64,000 nt of DNA from Streptomyces sp. YIM 130001 (GCF_003574445.1 NZ_KZ984554.1:63503-127502), one strand, 5' to 3'; counted from the stretch's first letter, positions 51,240 to 60,202 are shown. Program-made: numbers and translations. The notes: generated from the letters alone by a model not told the origin.

Positions 51240-51701
51240 TCAGTCGCCGGAGGGGCTCGCTTCAGGGTCCAGCCCCAACATCCGTTGAAGCAGTCCGCGC
51301 AGGACGTATCGCTCGTCCCGGGACAGGGACGCGAGAGGCGCCCGCGCGAAATCCAGCCCGTCCCGCAACTCTCCCGCGGCCTCACCGCCGGCCGAGGTGA
51401 CCGCCGCGAGCTTCACCCGCCGGTCCGCGGGATCAGGCCGCCGCTCCACCAGTCCCCGCGCCTCGAGCCGGTCCACTATCCCCGTCACGTTCGACGGCTC
51501 GCACTTCAGCTTCGCGGCGATCCGCCGCATCGGCATCGGTTCGAGCGCCAGCAGGCCGAGTACCCGAGCCTGCGCCCCGGTCAGCCCGTGCTGCGCCGCC
51601 GCCTGCTCGTACTCCTCGTAGTACCGCGCCACGACGGAACCGATCAGCTGGACCACCTCGAGGGTCAGGGGATCGGTCGGGGGCGTTCGGGTGCTGGCCA
51701 T
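51240..51701 (-). CDS. MarR-family regulator
   Basis: 153 residues from ATG 51701. Winged helix with LTGAQARVLGLLALEPMPMRRIAAKLKCEPSNVTGIVDRLEARGLVERRPDPADRRVK in part: recognition helix CEPSNVTGIVDRLE and wing DPADRRVK. The only Cys is in the recognition helix, not at the N-terminal position of OhrR proteins. Divergent from the CurA-like reductase and Ohr genes across 100 bp that hold an ATGAAA/TTTCAT inverted repeat, so it probably controls them and itself. Signal unknown; quinones, aldehydes or peroxides are typical. Confidence 0.88.
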   Translation of the reverse strand: MASTRTPPTDPLTLEVVQLIGSVVARYYEEYEQAAAQHGLTGAQARVLGLLALEPMPMRRIAAKLKCEPSNVTGIVDRLEARGLVERRPDPADRRVKLAAVTSAGGEAAGELRDGLDFARAPLASLSRDERYVLRGLLQRMLGLDPEASPSGD

Positions 51702-51723
51702 ACCGCCGAGCGTACCCGTTTGC

Positions 51724-51761
51724 TTGACAACATGAAATATCCAGGCGCATGGTTGTTTCAT
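51724..51761. promoter_or_regulatory. Promoter and candidate MarR operator upstream of CurA-like gene
   Basis: TTGACA at 51724-51729 and a weak CATGGT 18 bp downstream could form a promoter. The arms ATGAAA (51732-51737) and TTTCAT (51756-51761) flank it as an inverted repeat in an AT-rich island. Confidence 0.5.
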
Positions 51762-51804
51762 CTACTGAAGTAAATGGCGCAGCAGCAATGGAGGCCGCAT
51801 CCCC

Positions 51805-52827
51805 GTGACCGCACAGCCCGCACTCCCCGCCACCAGCCGTGCCTGGCACCTCGTCGCCCGCCCGCACGGCTGGCCGAAGCCCGAGGACTTCGCGCTGCGG
51901 GAGACCCCCGTCACCGAGCCCGCCGACGGCGCGATCCTGGTGCGCAACGTGCACTTCTCGGTCGACCCGTACATGCGCGGCCGGATGAACGACGTGAAGT
52001 CCTACGTCCCGCCGTACAAGCTCGACGCCCCCATGGACGGCGGCGCGGTCGGCGAGGTCGTCGCCTCCGGCTCCCCGGACTTCGCCGTGGGCGACCACGT
52101 CGTGCACGGACTCGGCTGGCGCGAGTACGCCGAGGTCCCGGCGCGGCACGCCACCCGCATCGACCCCTCGGCCGCCCCGCTCTCCGCCTACCTCGGCGTG
52201 CTCGGCATGCCGGGCCTGACCGCGTACGCCGGACTCCTCGAGGTCGCTTCCCTCAAGGAGGGCGACACGGTCTTCGTCTCCGGCGCCGCGGGTGCCGTGG
52301 GCAGCCAGGTCGGCCAGATCGCCAAGCTCAAGGGCGCCGCCCGCGTCATCGGCTCGGCCGGCTCGGACGACAAGGTCAAGCTGCTCACCGAGGAGTACGG
52401 CTTCGACGCGGCGTTCAACTACAAGAACGGCCCCGTCGCCGAGCAGCTCAAGGCGGCGGCCCCCGACGGCATCGACGTCTACTTCGACAATGTGGGCGGC
52501 GACCATCTCGAGGCCGCAATCAGCCGGGCCAACCTGCACGCCCGCATCGTCATCTGCGGCATGATCGCGAGCTACAACGCCACCGAGCCCACCCCGGGCC
52601 CGCGCAACATGGCCATGATCATCGGCAAGCGGCTGCGCATCGAGGGCATGCTCGTCTCGGACCACAGCAACCTGCAGCCGCAGTTCGTACGGGACGTGGC
52701 GGGCTGGATCGCCTCGGGCGAACTGAAGTACCGCGAGACCTTCACCGAGGGCGTCGAGAACGGCGTGGACGCGTTCCTCGGCGTGCTGAGCGGCGCGAAC
52801 ACCGGGAAGATGATCGTCAGTCTGTGA
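51805..52827 (+). CDS. NADP-dependent medium-chain reductase, CurA/PTGR-like
   Basis: 340 residues from GTG 51805, with GGAGG 10 bases upstream. MDR fold: HFSVDPYMRGRM, GMPGLTAYAGLLEVASLKEGDTVFVSGAAGAVGSQVGQIAK in part (NADPH site AAGAVG), FDAAFNYKNGP and YFDNVGGDHLEAAI. No zinc-binding Cys, as usual for the leukotriene/curcumin reductase branch, which reduces alpha,beta-unsaturated carbonyls with NADPH. Beside an Ohr peroxidase and under a MarR regulator, the likely role is detoxifying electrophiles or lipid peroxidation products. Confidence 0.93.
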   Translation: MTAQPALPATSRAWHLVARPHGWPKPEDFALRETPVTEPADGAILVRNVHFSVDPYMRGRMNDVKSYVPPYKLDAPMDGGAVGEVVASGSPDFAVGDHVVHGLGWREYAEVPARHATRIDPSAAPLSAYLGVLGMPGLTAYAGLLEVASLKEGDTVFVSGAAGAVGSQVGQIAKLKGAARVIGSAGSDDKVKLLTEEYGFDAAFNYKNGPVAEQLKAAAPDGIDVYFDNVGGDHLEAAISRANLHARIVICGMIASYNATEPTPGPRNMAMIIGKRLRIEGMLVSDHSNLQPQFVRDVAGWIASGELKYRETFTEGVENGVDAFLGVLSGANTGKMIVSL

Positions 52828-52861
52828 AGGGCGCGGTTGCGCCACCCGGCGCGACCGCGGT

Positions 52862-52867
52862 TAGTCT
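52862..52867 (+). promoter_or_regulatory. -10 box candidate for ohr
   Basis: TAGTCT with TTGCGC 19 bp upstream. It would give a leader of about 60 bases before ATG 52935, so ohr may have its own promoter besides read-through. Confidence 0.45.
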
Positions 52868-52934
52868 TCATGGAGCAGATCGCCGGGGGTCGTGGGCGCG
52901 AGCCCCGGGCGACGCAAGAGCAAGGAAAGCAGAT

Positions 52935-53360
52935 ATGGGCATCCAGCACTCCGACGTGAAGTACACGGCCGTCGCCACCGCCGAGAACGGCCGTGACGGC
53001 AAGGTCGCCACCGACGACGGCAAGCTCGACGTCGTCGTCAACCCGCCGAAGGAGATGGGCGGTTCCGGCGCGGGCACCAACCCGGAGCAGCTCTTCGCCG
53101 CCGGCTACGCGGCCTGCTTCCAGGGCGCCCTCGGCGTCGTGGCGCGCAACGAGAAGGCCGACATCTCCGGCTCCCGCATCACCGCCGAGGTCGGCATCGG
53201 CACCAACGACGACGGCTTCGGCATCATCGTCACCATCAAGGGCTCCTTCCCCGGCCAGGACGAGGCGACCGCCAAGGCCCTGCTCGAGAAGGCCCACCAG
53301 GTCTGCCCGTACTCGAAGGCCACCCGCGGCAACATCACGGTGGACCTCGCGGTCGTCTGA
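52935..53360 (+). CDS. ohr: Organic hydroperoxide resistance protein (Ohr/OsmC)
   Basis: 141 residues. Ohr subfamily: KYTAVATAENGRDGKV at the start, GTNPEQLFAAGYAACF with the peroxidatic Cys near residue 60, and HQVCPYSKAT with the resolving Cys near 124. The conserved Glu and Arg partners are expected in the family. It reduces organic hydroperoxides using lipoyl or thiol donors. AAGGAAAG lies 8 bases before ATG 52935. It lies 107 bp after the CurA-like reductase on the same strand and is followed by a strong hairpin. Confidence 0.93.
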   Translation: MGIQHSDVKYTAVATAENGRDGKVATDDGKLDVVVNPPKEMGGSGAGTNPEQLFAAGYAACFQGALGVVARNEKADISGSRITAEVGIGTNDDGFGIIVTIKGSFPGQDEATAKALLEKAHQVCPYSKATRGNITVDLAVV

Positions 53361-53425
53361 CCAGCACACAGCGCGCCGTACGCGGCACCGGCAGCCGTGC
53401 GCTGCCGGCTCCGCGGGACAGCACG

Positions 53426-53460
53426 AGGGCGGCCCCTCCGGACACCGGAGGGGCCGCCCT
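53426..53460. terminator. Bidirectional terminator between ohr and M14 peptidase gene
   Basis: Perfect 16-bp stem (53426-53441 with 53445-53460; AGGGCGGCCCCTCCGG) and an ACA loop. It overlaps neither gene and serves both convergent transcripts. Confidence 0.88.
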
Positions 53461-53476
53461 TCGCCGTATGGCCCGG

Positions 53477-56047
53477 CTACCGCGCGGAGTCGAGCAGCGC
53501 CCGGCCCACCTGCGGGAACAGCCCCTTGGGATGCGCCCGGAACAGCGGCTCGGTGCCGAACAGGACGACCTCGGAGCCGTCCGCCGAGGTCCCGCTCACC
53601 ACGGCCGCCTGCCCCGCCGCGTCGCCCGGACCGCCACTGCCGTCCTCCTTCGCGCGCCAGTGCCCGGAGACCAGCGGCCCGTCCGTCGCGTACGACTGCT
53701 CGGTGCGGACCTCGGGGCCGAGATCGGTGAACCACATCGGCGAGTAGACGAAGCTGTGCCGAGGCGCCTCACCGGTGAGCCGGCCGGGCGCGTTGTCGAC
53801 GCGCACCACACCGTTCGCGTCGCCGTTGCCCTCGACCGCCTCGGCCGCGAGCAGGCCCGCGTCCGCGTTGAACGCGGCCCCCGTCGCACCGCGCGCCACC
53901 ACACCGCCGCCCTCGGCCAGATAGGTGTCGAGCCCGCGCCGGGCCGTATCCGTCAGCTTCTCCCGGTCCAGGCCGGAGGAGACGAACAGGACATCTGCCC
54001 GCGAGAGGTCGAACCCGTCGTTGAGCTCCTCGGTCGAGACGGGCAGCACCTCGAAGTTCATCTCCCGCAGTGCGAACAGCTCACCCGGTGCGACCGCCGC
54101 CGCCACCCGAGTCCGGTGCAGCGCCTTGCCACCGCGTTCCCGCGTGGCATCGAACGAGACCTGGTACCGCTCGGCGAGCGATCCCGCCGCACGCCGCGCG
54201 GAGCCCGGCACGATCGCACCGCCGTCCTTCGCCGCCCGGGCCGGAACCCCGTCCCGCAGAAGCGAGTTGACGGCCGCGATCGCCTGCGGATCGTCCAGGG
54301 CCAGATGCAGATCACCGCGCGGCGCCACGTACCCCGCGCCGTTCGCCGCGGGGACCGTCCGCCGCGGGAAGTCGAGCCGGCCGTCCTCGACGGGCCGTAC
54401 CGTCGCACCCCAGAGCAGCCCCAGACTCCAGCCCGAGATGTCGTACATCGTCGACACCTTGTCGCTGATGTCACGGCCGTCCGCGAGCAGCACATTGGCC
54501 AGGCCGCGCTTGGGCTGGTGCATGTCGACGACGTAGGAGTCCTTCGGATACGTCCTGCCGCCGAGCCGGAAGGCGCGCGTCGCGCGCTCCACCGTCACCT
54601 CGTTGTCCCGCAGATGGTCCACGAGCCGGGCCGCCGCCGTCCCCGACCGCTGACCGGAACCGGCCGGAATGACATACGCCCGCGGGAACTCGGTGGTGTA
54701 CACGTCCTCGGGCCCGATGCCCGGCACCCCCGGCACGGTCTCCTCGGACACCGGAACCTGCGCCTCGCCCGCGTCACCCCGGCGGAACGTCTCGATCTGG
54801 TCCGCGATCAGTGCACCGCGCCGCTCCCGCGCGAAGTCCAGGGTCGCCGTCATCGCCGCGTCCGCGATGTCCGTGTTGATCGCCGCCCTGCGGCGCAGCT
54901 CGCGCACGGACAGTTCGTCGTACTCGTCGTTGTTGACGGCCATCGGGAACTCGATGGTGTGCGCCGCGACGCTGCCCTGCGCGGCGAAGTACTGCGGAGT
55001 GAAGATCGGCGGCCAGTCGTCCCAGCCCTCCTCCATGTCACGGAAGGGGATGACCGCCGGTTCCACGCCGTCCTTCTTCTCGGTGTAGCCGAGACCGTTG
55101 ACCGCGGACTCCATGCCGAGGGCGTTGGCGTAGGTGTTCTTGAGGAACAGGTCGTACTCGTAGTTCTCGCCGTGCGGGGGAGTGGTCGGCTCGATCAGGG
55201 TGCCGTTCATGTACCCGTGCAGATCGATCATCACTGCCGGCTGCTTGTCGACGGCGATCCGCCGGATGGCCCGCGACTCGGGCTGGGAGGCGGTGACGAA
55301 GTCCCGGTTCAGGTCGAAGCCGCCCGCGTTCGCCCGGGTGCCGGCGATCCGGCCGTCCGGGTTCGCGGTGACGTTGAAGTAGAGCCGGCTGCTCGACAGA
55401 AGCTTCTTCGAGTCCGCGTCGTCGCTTTTCGCCAGTCTCTCGATCGTCCGCAGGGCCGCGTCGGTGCCCTCCCACTCGTTGCCGTGGATGTTGTTGTTGA
55501 CGAAGACCGGAGTCTTGTAATCGGCCTTGATCTCCTTGTCCTCGGCCGCTTTCGCGGGCCGCTGACCGATCAGTTCGCGCATCCGCTCCTGGGAGCGGGC
55601 CTCGCGGGCCGACTCCGGCTCGGTGACCGTCACCAGATACAGCTGGTGACCGCCCGCGGAACGCCCCGCGAGCTCCACGCTGATCCGGTCGCTCAGCTTC
55701 TGCAGCTCGTTCAGCTTCGGAGCGATCGCGTGGTACGGAGTGAGGTCCAGCTTGATCGACTTGTCGTCCGGGTTCCGCTCGGGCGCATCGAGGTGCTGCT
55801 GCCGCGGATAGCCGCCGGTGTGCGACAGGTCCGTGTCGGCGCCGCGCAGCGCCCGCTCGGTGGCAGCCGCCGGCGCCTGCGCGGCCCGCTCGTCACCTCC
55901 GGCGGCGCCCGACTCGCGTACCGGGCCCGACTCCCGTACGGGACGCGGCGGATCGTCGTCCGGTACTGCGCTCGCGCCCGTCGGTGCGAGCAGCAGCAAT
56001 CCCGCGGCGGCGGCCGTGGCCGTCAGGACCGGTCTCGTCTTTCCCAC
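53477..56047 (-). CDS. Large secreted M14-family zinc carboxypeptidase
   Basis: 856 residues from GTG 56047, GGGAGG 5 bases upstream. Signal peptide with ASA-VP cleavage near residue 27, then about 60 disordered residues. M14 catalytic domain (about 100-430): zinc ligands His and Glu in VNNNIHGNEWEGTDA, His in VMIDLHGYMNG, with LNRDF and YFNVTANPDGR, and a general-base Glu probably in HTIEFPM. The remaining about 400 residues form a second region with a glutamine-amidotransferase-like flavour (VLFVSSGLDREKL, GGGVVARGATG), i.e. a C-terminal domain used in other long M14 enzymes. Likely extracellular peptide or peptidoglycan-fragment degradation. Confidence 0.9.
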   Translation of the reverse strand: MGKTRPVLTATAAAAGLLLLAPTGASAVPDDDPPRPVRESGPVRESGAAGGDERAAQAPAAATERALRGADTDLSHTGGYPRQQHLDAPERNPDDKSIKLDLTPYHAIAPKLNELQKLSDRISVELAGRSAGGHQLYLVTVTEPESAREARSQERMRELIGQRPAKAAEDKEIKADYKTPVFVNNNIHGNEWEGTDAALRTIERLAKSDDADSKKLLSSSRLYFNVTANPDGRIAGTRANAGGFDLNRDFVTASQPESRAIRRIAVDKQPAVMIDLHGYMNGTLIEPTTPPHGENYEYDLFLKNTYANALGMESAVNGLGYTEKKDGVEPAVIPFRDMEEGWDDWPPIFTPQYFAAQGSVAAHTIEFPMAVNNDEYDELSVRELRRRAAINTDIADAAMTATLDFARERRGALIADQIETFRRGDAGEAQVPVSEETVPGVPGIGPEDVYTTEFPRAYVIPAGSGQRSGTAAARLVDHLRDNEVTVERATRAFRLGGRTYPKDSYVVDMHQPKRGLANVLLADGRDISDKVSTMYDISGWSLGLLWGATVRPVEDGRLDFPRRTVPAANGAGYVAPRGDLHLALDDPQAIAAVNSLLRDGVPARAAKDGGAIVPGSARRAAGSLAERYQVSFDATRERGGKALHRTRVAAAVAPGELFALREMNFEVLPVSTEELNDGFDLSRADVLFVSSGLDREKLTDTARRGLDTYLAEGGGVVARGATGAAFNADAGLLAAEAVEGNGDANGVVRVDNAPGRLTGEAPRHSFVYSPMWFTDLGPEVRTEQSYATDGPLVSGHWRAKEDGSGGPGDAAGQAAVVSGTSADGSEVVLFGTEPLFRAHPKGLFPQVGRALLDSAR

Positions 56048-56168
56048 ACGAACCTCCCGTAGATCGGTACGCGAGGTCTTACCGTCTCAACTCGCCGACC
56101 ACAAGAGGGTCTTGACGGACCGAGCGCCCCCGGCCCCGGTGGCGACACGCCCCCGCAAGGCCGTTGGA

Positions 56169-56174
56169 TAGGCT
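56169..56174 (+). promoter_or_regulatory. -10 box of leaderless EI24-like gene
   Basis: TAGGCT ends 6 bases before ATG 56181, the same geometry as dnaG; no ribosome site is present. Confidence 0.6.
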
Positions 56175-56180
56175 GCCGCC

Positions 56181-57020
56181 ATGCGTGATCTTGCAGCCGG
56201 ACTCGGGTATCTGTGGCAGGGCCAGCGCTGGGTGGCCGGTCACCGGCGCCAGTTCGGGTTCGGCCTGCTGCCGGGCCTCGTCACCCTCGTGCTCTACGCC
56301 GGGGCCCTCGTCGGACTCGCCTACGGGGCGGACGACTTCGTCGTATGGGCGACCCCGTTCGCCGAGGACTGGTCCGATCCCTGGGGCGGGCTCTTCCGCG
56401 GCTTCCTGGTCTTCCTGGTCTTCGCCCTCGGGCTGCTGCTCGCCGTGGTCACCTTCACCGCGGTCACCCTGCTCGTCGGCCAGCCCTTCTACGACGCGCT
56501 CTCCGAGGAGGTCGACCGTTCCCGCTCCCCGGACGGCACGGCTCCCGAGTCCGAACTCCCCTTCTGGCACGATCTGTTGATCTCCGGACGGGACAGTCTG
56601 CGGATCGTGGCACGGGTCCTGGTGTGGGGCGTCCTCCTGTTCGCCCTCGGCTTCCTGCCGTTCGTCGGCCAGAGCGTGATCCCGGCGATCGGCTTCTGCG
56701 TCACCGGATTCTTCCTCGCCGAGGAACTCACCGCGGTCGCTCTGCAGCGCCGAGGCGTCCTGCTCCGCGAACGGCTCACCCTGCTGCGTTCCCGCCGGCT
56801 GCTCGCCTGGGGCTTCGGCGTCCCGCTCGCGCTCGTCTTCCTGATCCCGTTCGTCGCGGTGTTCCTGATGCCGGGCGCGGTCGCCGGCGCCACCCTGATG
56901 ACCCGCGACCTCCTGAACGAGCCGGGCCGCGACGAACCCGGGCCGGAGGACATGGCCGCCCCGGGGCAGCAGCCGACCACACCTGCACCCGGCGATCCGT
57001 CAGGACCGCGTACTTGGTGA
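56181..57020 (+). CDS. EI24/CysZ-like membrane protein
   Basis: 279 residues. About six membrane segments in the EI24 domain pattern: GLGYLWQGQRWVAGHRRQFGF in part, LVGQPFYDALSEEVDRS (conserved amphipathic), FVGQSVIPAIGFCVTGFFLAEE and LAWGFGVPLALVFLIPFV. CysZ of this family moves sulfate; many EI24 proteins have no known role. The C-terminal about 40 residues are Pro/Gly-rich and disordered. The gene is divergent from the M14 peptidase and convergent with the SGNH lipoprotein. Confidence 0.85.
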   Translation: MRDLAAGLGYLWQGQRWVAGHRRQFGFGLLPGLVTLVLYAGALVGLAYGADDFVVWATPFAEDWSDPWGGLFRGFLVFLVFALGLLLAVVTFTAVTLLVGQPFYDALSEEVDRSRSPDGTAPESELPFWHDLLISGRDSLRIVARVLVWGVLLFALGFLPFVGQSVIPAIGFCVTGFFLAEELTAVALQRRGVLLRERLTLLRSRRLLAWGFGVPLALVFLIPFVAVFLMPGAVAGATLMTRDLLNEPGRDEPGPEDMAAPGQQPTTPAPGDPSGPRTW

Positions 57021-57144
57021 CACGCGGCCACCCTGTGCGGACCGGGCTCGCAGACCCGCCGAACAGCCCCGACGGCATCGTCAACGCGCGTACGTACCGC
57101 GCCGGCCTCGTCCGTCTGCCCGAATAGGCCACCGGACGACCGGA

Positions 57145-57170
57145 GTTCGTCGGCCGCTCCGCCGGCGAAC
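57145..57170. terminator. Hairpin between EI24-like and SGNH genes
   Basis: GTTCGTCGGC (57145-57154) pairs with GCCGGCGAAC (57161-57170) with one G-T mismatch, just before the SGNH stop codon. Confidence 0.55.
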
Positions 57171-57172
57171 CG

Positions 57173-58114
57173 TCAGGCGCCGGACTCGGCAGGGTTCTTG
57201 CGGGCGGTGACGGCGCGGAACGCCATCTCGGCGAGCCGTGACTGGCCGTCCTTGCTCGGGTGGAACCAGTCCCAGCGGCTCAACTGCCCCGTACCGAAGC
57301 GGTAGTCGAAGACCGCCCCGCCGTCGTACCGACAGCGGTCGTCACCCGCGCAGACCTCCTCGAGCACCTCGTTGTAGTCGATCACCCGGCGCTGTACGGC
57401 GTCCCTGCGCTCGACCGCGTCGGCGTCGAGCGCATCGGCGTCCTCGAGCATCGACGGGCAGATGCCCAGCTTCCACACCTGCTTGCCCAGCGGATTGCCG
57501 CGGCCCTGCGACCAGAGCCGCTTGAGATTGGGCACGCTGGACACGTACACCTGCGCCTTCGGCTGCTGGCGGCGCAGTACCGCGAGCGACTCCTCGAAGT
57601 CCTCCTTGAAGTCCTTCACCGACGTCATCGCCGAGACCGACGACCGGCAGGCGTCGTTCGCGCCCATCAGGACCGTCACCAGGTCGGGGGACCGGGCGGC
57701 CGCACGGCGCATCTGGCCGGGCAGATCGTCCATCGCCGCGCCCGACCGTGCGTAGTTCCAGCTGCGGGCAGCTGCCTGCTTCTCGCCGAACAGCCGCACC
57801 GCGAGACTGCGCACCCCGCTCTCACTGCCCGTGGCCCACGACGCCTCCGGGCAGTCGGTCAGTACTCCGCACGCGTCGAAGCCCCGCGTGATCGAGTCAC
57901 CCACCGCGGCAAGCGAATTCGGGCTGCGGTCCCACAGCGGCGTCGGCTTGGGCGAGGGGCGGGCCTCGCCGCTGGTGGCGTGGGGTGCGGGATCGTCGCC
58001 GCCGTTCGCGTCGCAGCCCGCCAGTACCGCCGCAGCCAGCACTCCGGAGCCCACGAGGACCACTCCGACGGTGGTGAGAACGGAACGCGTCCTGCCGGTC
58101 CCCGCGTCCCGCAT
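57173..58114 (-). CDS. SGNH/GDSL hydrolase lipoprotein
   Basis: 313 residues. A lipoprotein signal peptide ends in LAGC (Cys near residue 34). The SGNH blocks follow: I, AAVGDSITRGF; II, the Gly in ARSGAAMDD; III, LMGANDACRSS; V, WDWFHPSKDGQ with Asp and His. The family hydrolyses esters; a membrane-anchored outward-facing enzyme could deacylate a glycan or lipid. Six further Cys residues, several in pairs (CGVLTDC and CAGDDRC), may form disulfides. GGAGG lies 10 bases before ATG 58114. Divergent from the DUF3145 gene. Confidence 0.9.
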   Translation of the reverse strand: MRDAGTGRTRSVLTTVGVVLVGSGVLAAAVLAGCDANGGDDPAPHATSGEARPSPKPTPLWDRSPNSLAAVGDSITRGFDACGVLTDCPEASWATGSESGVRSLAVRLFGEKQAAARSWNYARSGAAMDDLPGQMRRAAARSPDLVTVLMGANDACRSSVSAMTSVKDFKEDFEESLAVLRRQQPKAQVYVSSVPNLKRLWSQGRGNPLGKQVWKLGICPSMLEDADALDADAVERRDAVQRRVIDYNEVLEEVCAGDDRCRYDGGAVFDYRFGTGQLSRWDWFHPSKDGQSRLAEMAFRAVTARKNPAESGA

Positions 58115-58367
58115 CTGCCCCGTCCCTCCATGACGCCGTGCCGTCCTGCCGAGTGAAAGCTCTGTGTTCCCCGCCTTTTGACCGACAGTACGTCACCCCA
58201 TGGCCGCCGCCGCACGGTAGCTTGGCCCCAGCCGACCCGGGGAAACACTCCTTTTCCGAGTCCGCTAAATTACATCACGTCAGATCTGTCCCATTTGGGG
58301 AGAGATTGCTCGGCACGGGCGCGAGGCCGCTGGGGAAGGCGAACCTCGACCCACACTGGAGGTCCCG

Positions 58368-58862
58368 GTGACGACACGTGGAGTCCTGTACGTGCATTCC
58401 GCGCCCCGCGCGCTGTGCCCGCACGTCGAATGGGCGGTCGCGGGCGTGCTCGGCGTACGTGTGAATCTCGACTGGATCAGGCAGCCGGCCTCACCCGGCA
58501 CCTGGAGATCCGAGTTCTCCTGGCAGGCGGAACCCGGCACCGCCTCCAAACTCGCCTCCGCACTGCGCGGATGGGATCTCCTCCGCTTCGAGGTCACCTC
58601 GGAACCGTGCGCGGGCTCCGAGGGTGAGCGGTACAGCGCCACCCCCGACCTCGGCATCTTCCATGCCGTCACCGGGATCCACGGCGACATCCTGATCCCC
58701 GAGGACCGGCTGCGCGCCGCGCTCAGCCGCTCCCACGAGGGCGGCAGCGACCTCGAGGCGGAACTCGCCCGGCTGCTCGGCAAGCCCTGGGACGACGAGC
58801 TGGAACCCTTCCGTTACGCGGGTGAGGGCGCCCCGGTCCGCTGGCTCCACCAGGTCGTCTGA
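58368..58862 (+). CDS. DUF3145 family protein
   Basis: 164 residues. GTG 58368 with GGAGG 5 bases upstream. It begins TRGVLYVHSAPRALCPHVEWAVAGVLG (in part), the DUF3145 signature, followed by WDLLRFEVTSEPCAGSEGERY in part and GDILIPEDRLRAAL. Small acidic cytoplasmic protein found across actinobacteria; no function is known to me. Its constant position next to the fab operon in Streptomyces, as I recall, hints at a link with fatty acid synthesis. Convergent with fabF across a very long hairpin. Confidence 0.9.
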   Translation: MTTRGVLYVHSAPRALCPHVEWAVAGVLGVRVNLDWIRQPASPGTWRSEFSWQAEPGTASKLASALRGWDLLRFEVTSEPCAGSEGERYSATPDLGIFHAVTGIHGDILIPEDRLRAALSRSHEGGSDLEAELARLLGKPWDDELEPFRYAGEGAPVRWLHQVV

Positions 58863-58871
58863 CACCGCTGC

Positions 58872-58934
58872 CCTCGGTGGTACGCGTGAGGCCCGCCCGG
58901 TTCTTCCGGGCGGGCCTCACGCGTACCACCGAGG
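58872..58934. terminator. Very long perfect hairpin between DUF3145 gene and fabF
   Basis: 29-bp perfectly matched arms (58872-58900 and 58906-58934, starting CCTCGGTGGTACGCGTGAGG) with a TTCTT loop, ending 5 bp from the fabF stop codon. A bidirectional terminator for two convergent genes; the longest perfect inverted repeat I found here. Confidence 0.9.
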
Positions 58935-58939
58935 TGCGG

Positions 58940-60202
58940 TCAGACCGACCGGAAGGCCAGGACCACGTTGTGGCCGCCGAAGCCGAACGAGTTGTTCACC
59001 GCGGCGATGGTGCCCTCGGGCAGCGGACGCGGTTCGTCGCGCACGATGTCCGCGTCGACGTCCTCGTCCAGGTTGTCGACGTTGATGGTCGGCGGAGCAA
59101 GCCGGTTGTGCAGGGCGAGGACCGTCGCGACGGTCTCGATACCGCCCGCGCCGCCCAGCAGATGGCCGGTCATCGACTTGGTGCTGGAGATCGCGACGTG
59201 GTCGAGGTCGTCGCCGAGCGTCTTGCGCAGCGCCTTGATCTCCGCGATGTCGCCCTGCGGCGTGGAGGTGGCGTGCGCGTTGAGGTGGACCAGTTCGGCC
59301 GGCTTGAGGTCCGTCGCGTCGAGCAGGTTCTGCATGGCGGCGGCGATACCGCGGCCGGTCGGCTCGGGCTGCGCGATGTGGTGGCTGTCCGCGGACAGAC
59401 CCTGGCCGAGTACCTCGCAGTAGACCCGGGCGCCGCGCGCGGCGGCGTGCTCGGCCGACTCGAGGATCACGACGCCCGCGCCCTCGCCGAGCACGAAGCC
59501 GTCACGGGCCGTGTCGTAGGGCCGGGAGGCCTTCTCGGGTTCGTCGTTGCTCTTGGACATCGCCATCATGTTGGCGAACGCGGCGATCGGCAGCGGGTGG
59601 ATCGCCGCCTCGGTGCCGCCGGCCACGACCACGTCGGCGCGGCCGGCGCGGATCATCTCGACCGCGTAGCCGATGGCCTCGGCGCCGGAGGCGCACGCGG
59701 AGACCGGAGTGTGCACGCCCGCCTGGGCGTTGACCTCGAGGCCGACGTTCGCCGAGGGGCCGTTGGGCATCAGCATGGGCACGGTGTGCGGGGAGACGCG
59801 GCGTACGCCCTTCTCCTTGAGTACGTCGTACTGGTCGAGGAGCGTGGTCACGCCGCCGATGCCGGAGGCGATCACGGCGCCGAGCCGGTCGGGGGCCACG
59901 GTGTCTTCCTCGCCGGCCTTGCCGGTGTAACCCGCGTCCGCCCAGGCCTCCCTGGCCGCGATCAGTGCGAACTGCGCCGAGCGGTCGAGACGGCGGGCGA
60001 GGGGGCGGGGCAGCACCTCGGCCGGGTCGACCGCCGCGAGAGCGGCGATCTTGACCGGCAGATCGGCGTAGCGCTCGCCCTCGAGGGCGACTACGCCGGA
60101 ACGTCCCGCGATCAGACCTTCCCAGGTCGATGCGGAGTCGCCACCCAGCGGTGTGGTTGCGCCGATACCGGTGACGACCACGGTGCGATTGGTCGGGCTC
60201 AC
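58940..60202 (-). CDS. fabF: Beta-ketoacyl-ACP synthase II
   Basis: 420 residues from GTG 60202. Condensing-enzyme triad: Cys in VSACASGAEAIG (about residue 170), His in LNAHATSTPQGD and His in KSMTGHLLGGAGG. C-terminal NNSFGFGGHNVVLAFR is the typical FabF end. It extends acyl-ACP with malonyl-ACP in type II fatty acid synthesis. It is last in the operon fabD-fabH-acpP-fabF, 85 bp after acpP, and probably shares the FasR-controlled promoter. AGAAAG lies about 8 bases before the GTG. Confidence 0.97.
   Translation of the reverse strand: MSPTNRTVVVTGIGATTPLGGDSASTWEGLIAGRSGVVALEGERYADLPVKIAALAAVDPAEVLPRPLARRLDRSAQFALIAAREAWADAGYTGKAGEEDTVAPDRLGAVIASGIGGVTTLLDQYDVLKEKGVRRVSPHTVPMLMPNGPSANVGLEVNAQAGVHTPVSACASGAEAIGYAVEMIRAGRADVVVAGGTEAAIHPLPIAAFANMMAMSKSNDEPEKASRPYDTARDGFVLGEGAGVVILESAEHAAARGARVYCEVLGQGLSADSHHIAQPEPTGRGIAAAMQNLLDATDLKPAELVHLNAHATSTPQGDIAEIKALRKTLGDDLDHVAISSTKSMTGHLLGGAGGIETVATVLALHNRLAPPTINVDNLDEDVDADIVRDEPRPLPEGTIAAVNNSFGFGGHNVVLAFRSV

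Noticed and set aside
51240-51701. MarR protein as OhrR
   Set aside because: It lacks the N-terminal reactive Cys that defines OhrR; only context suggested it.
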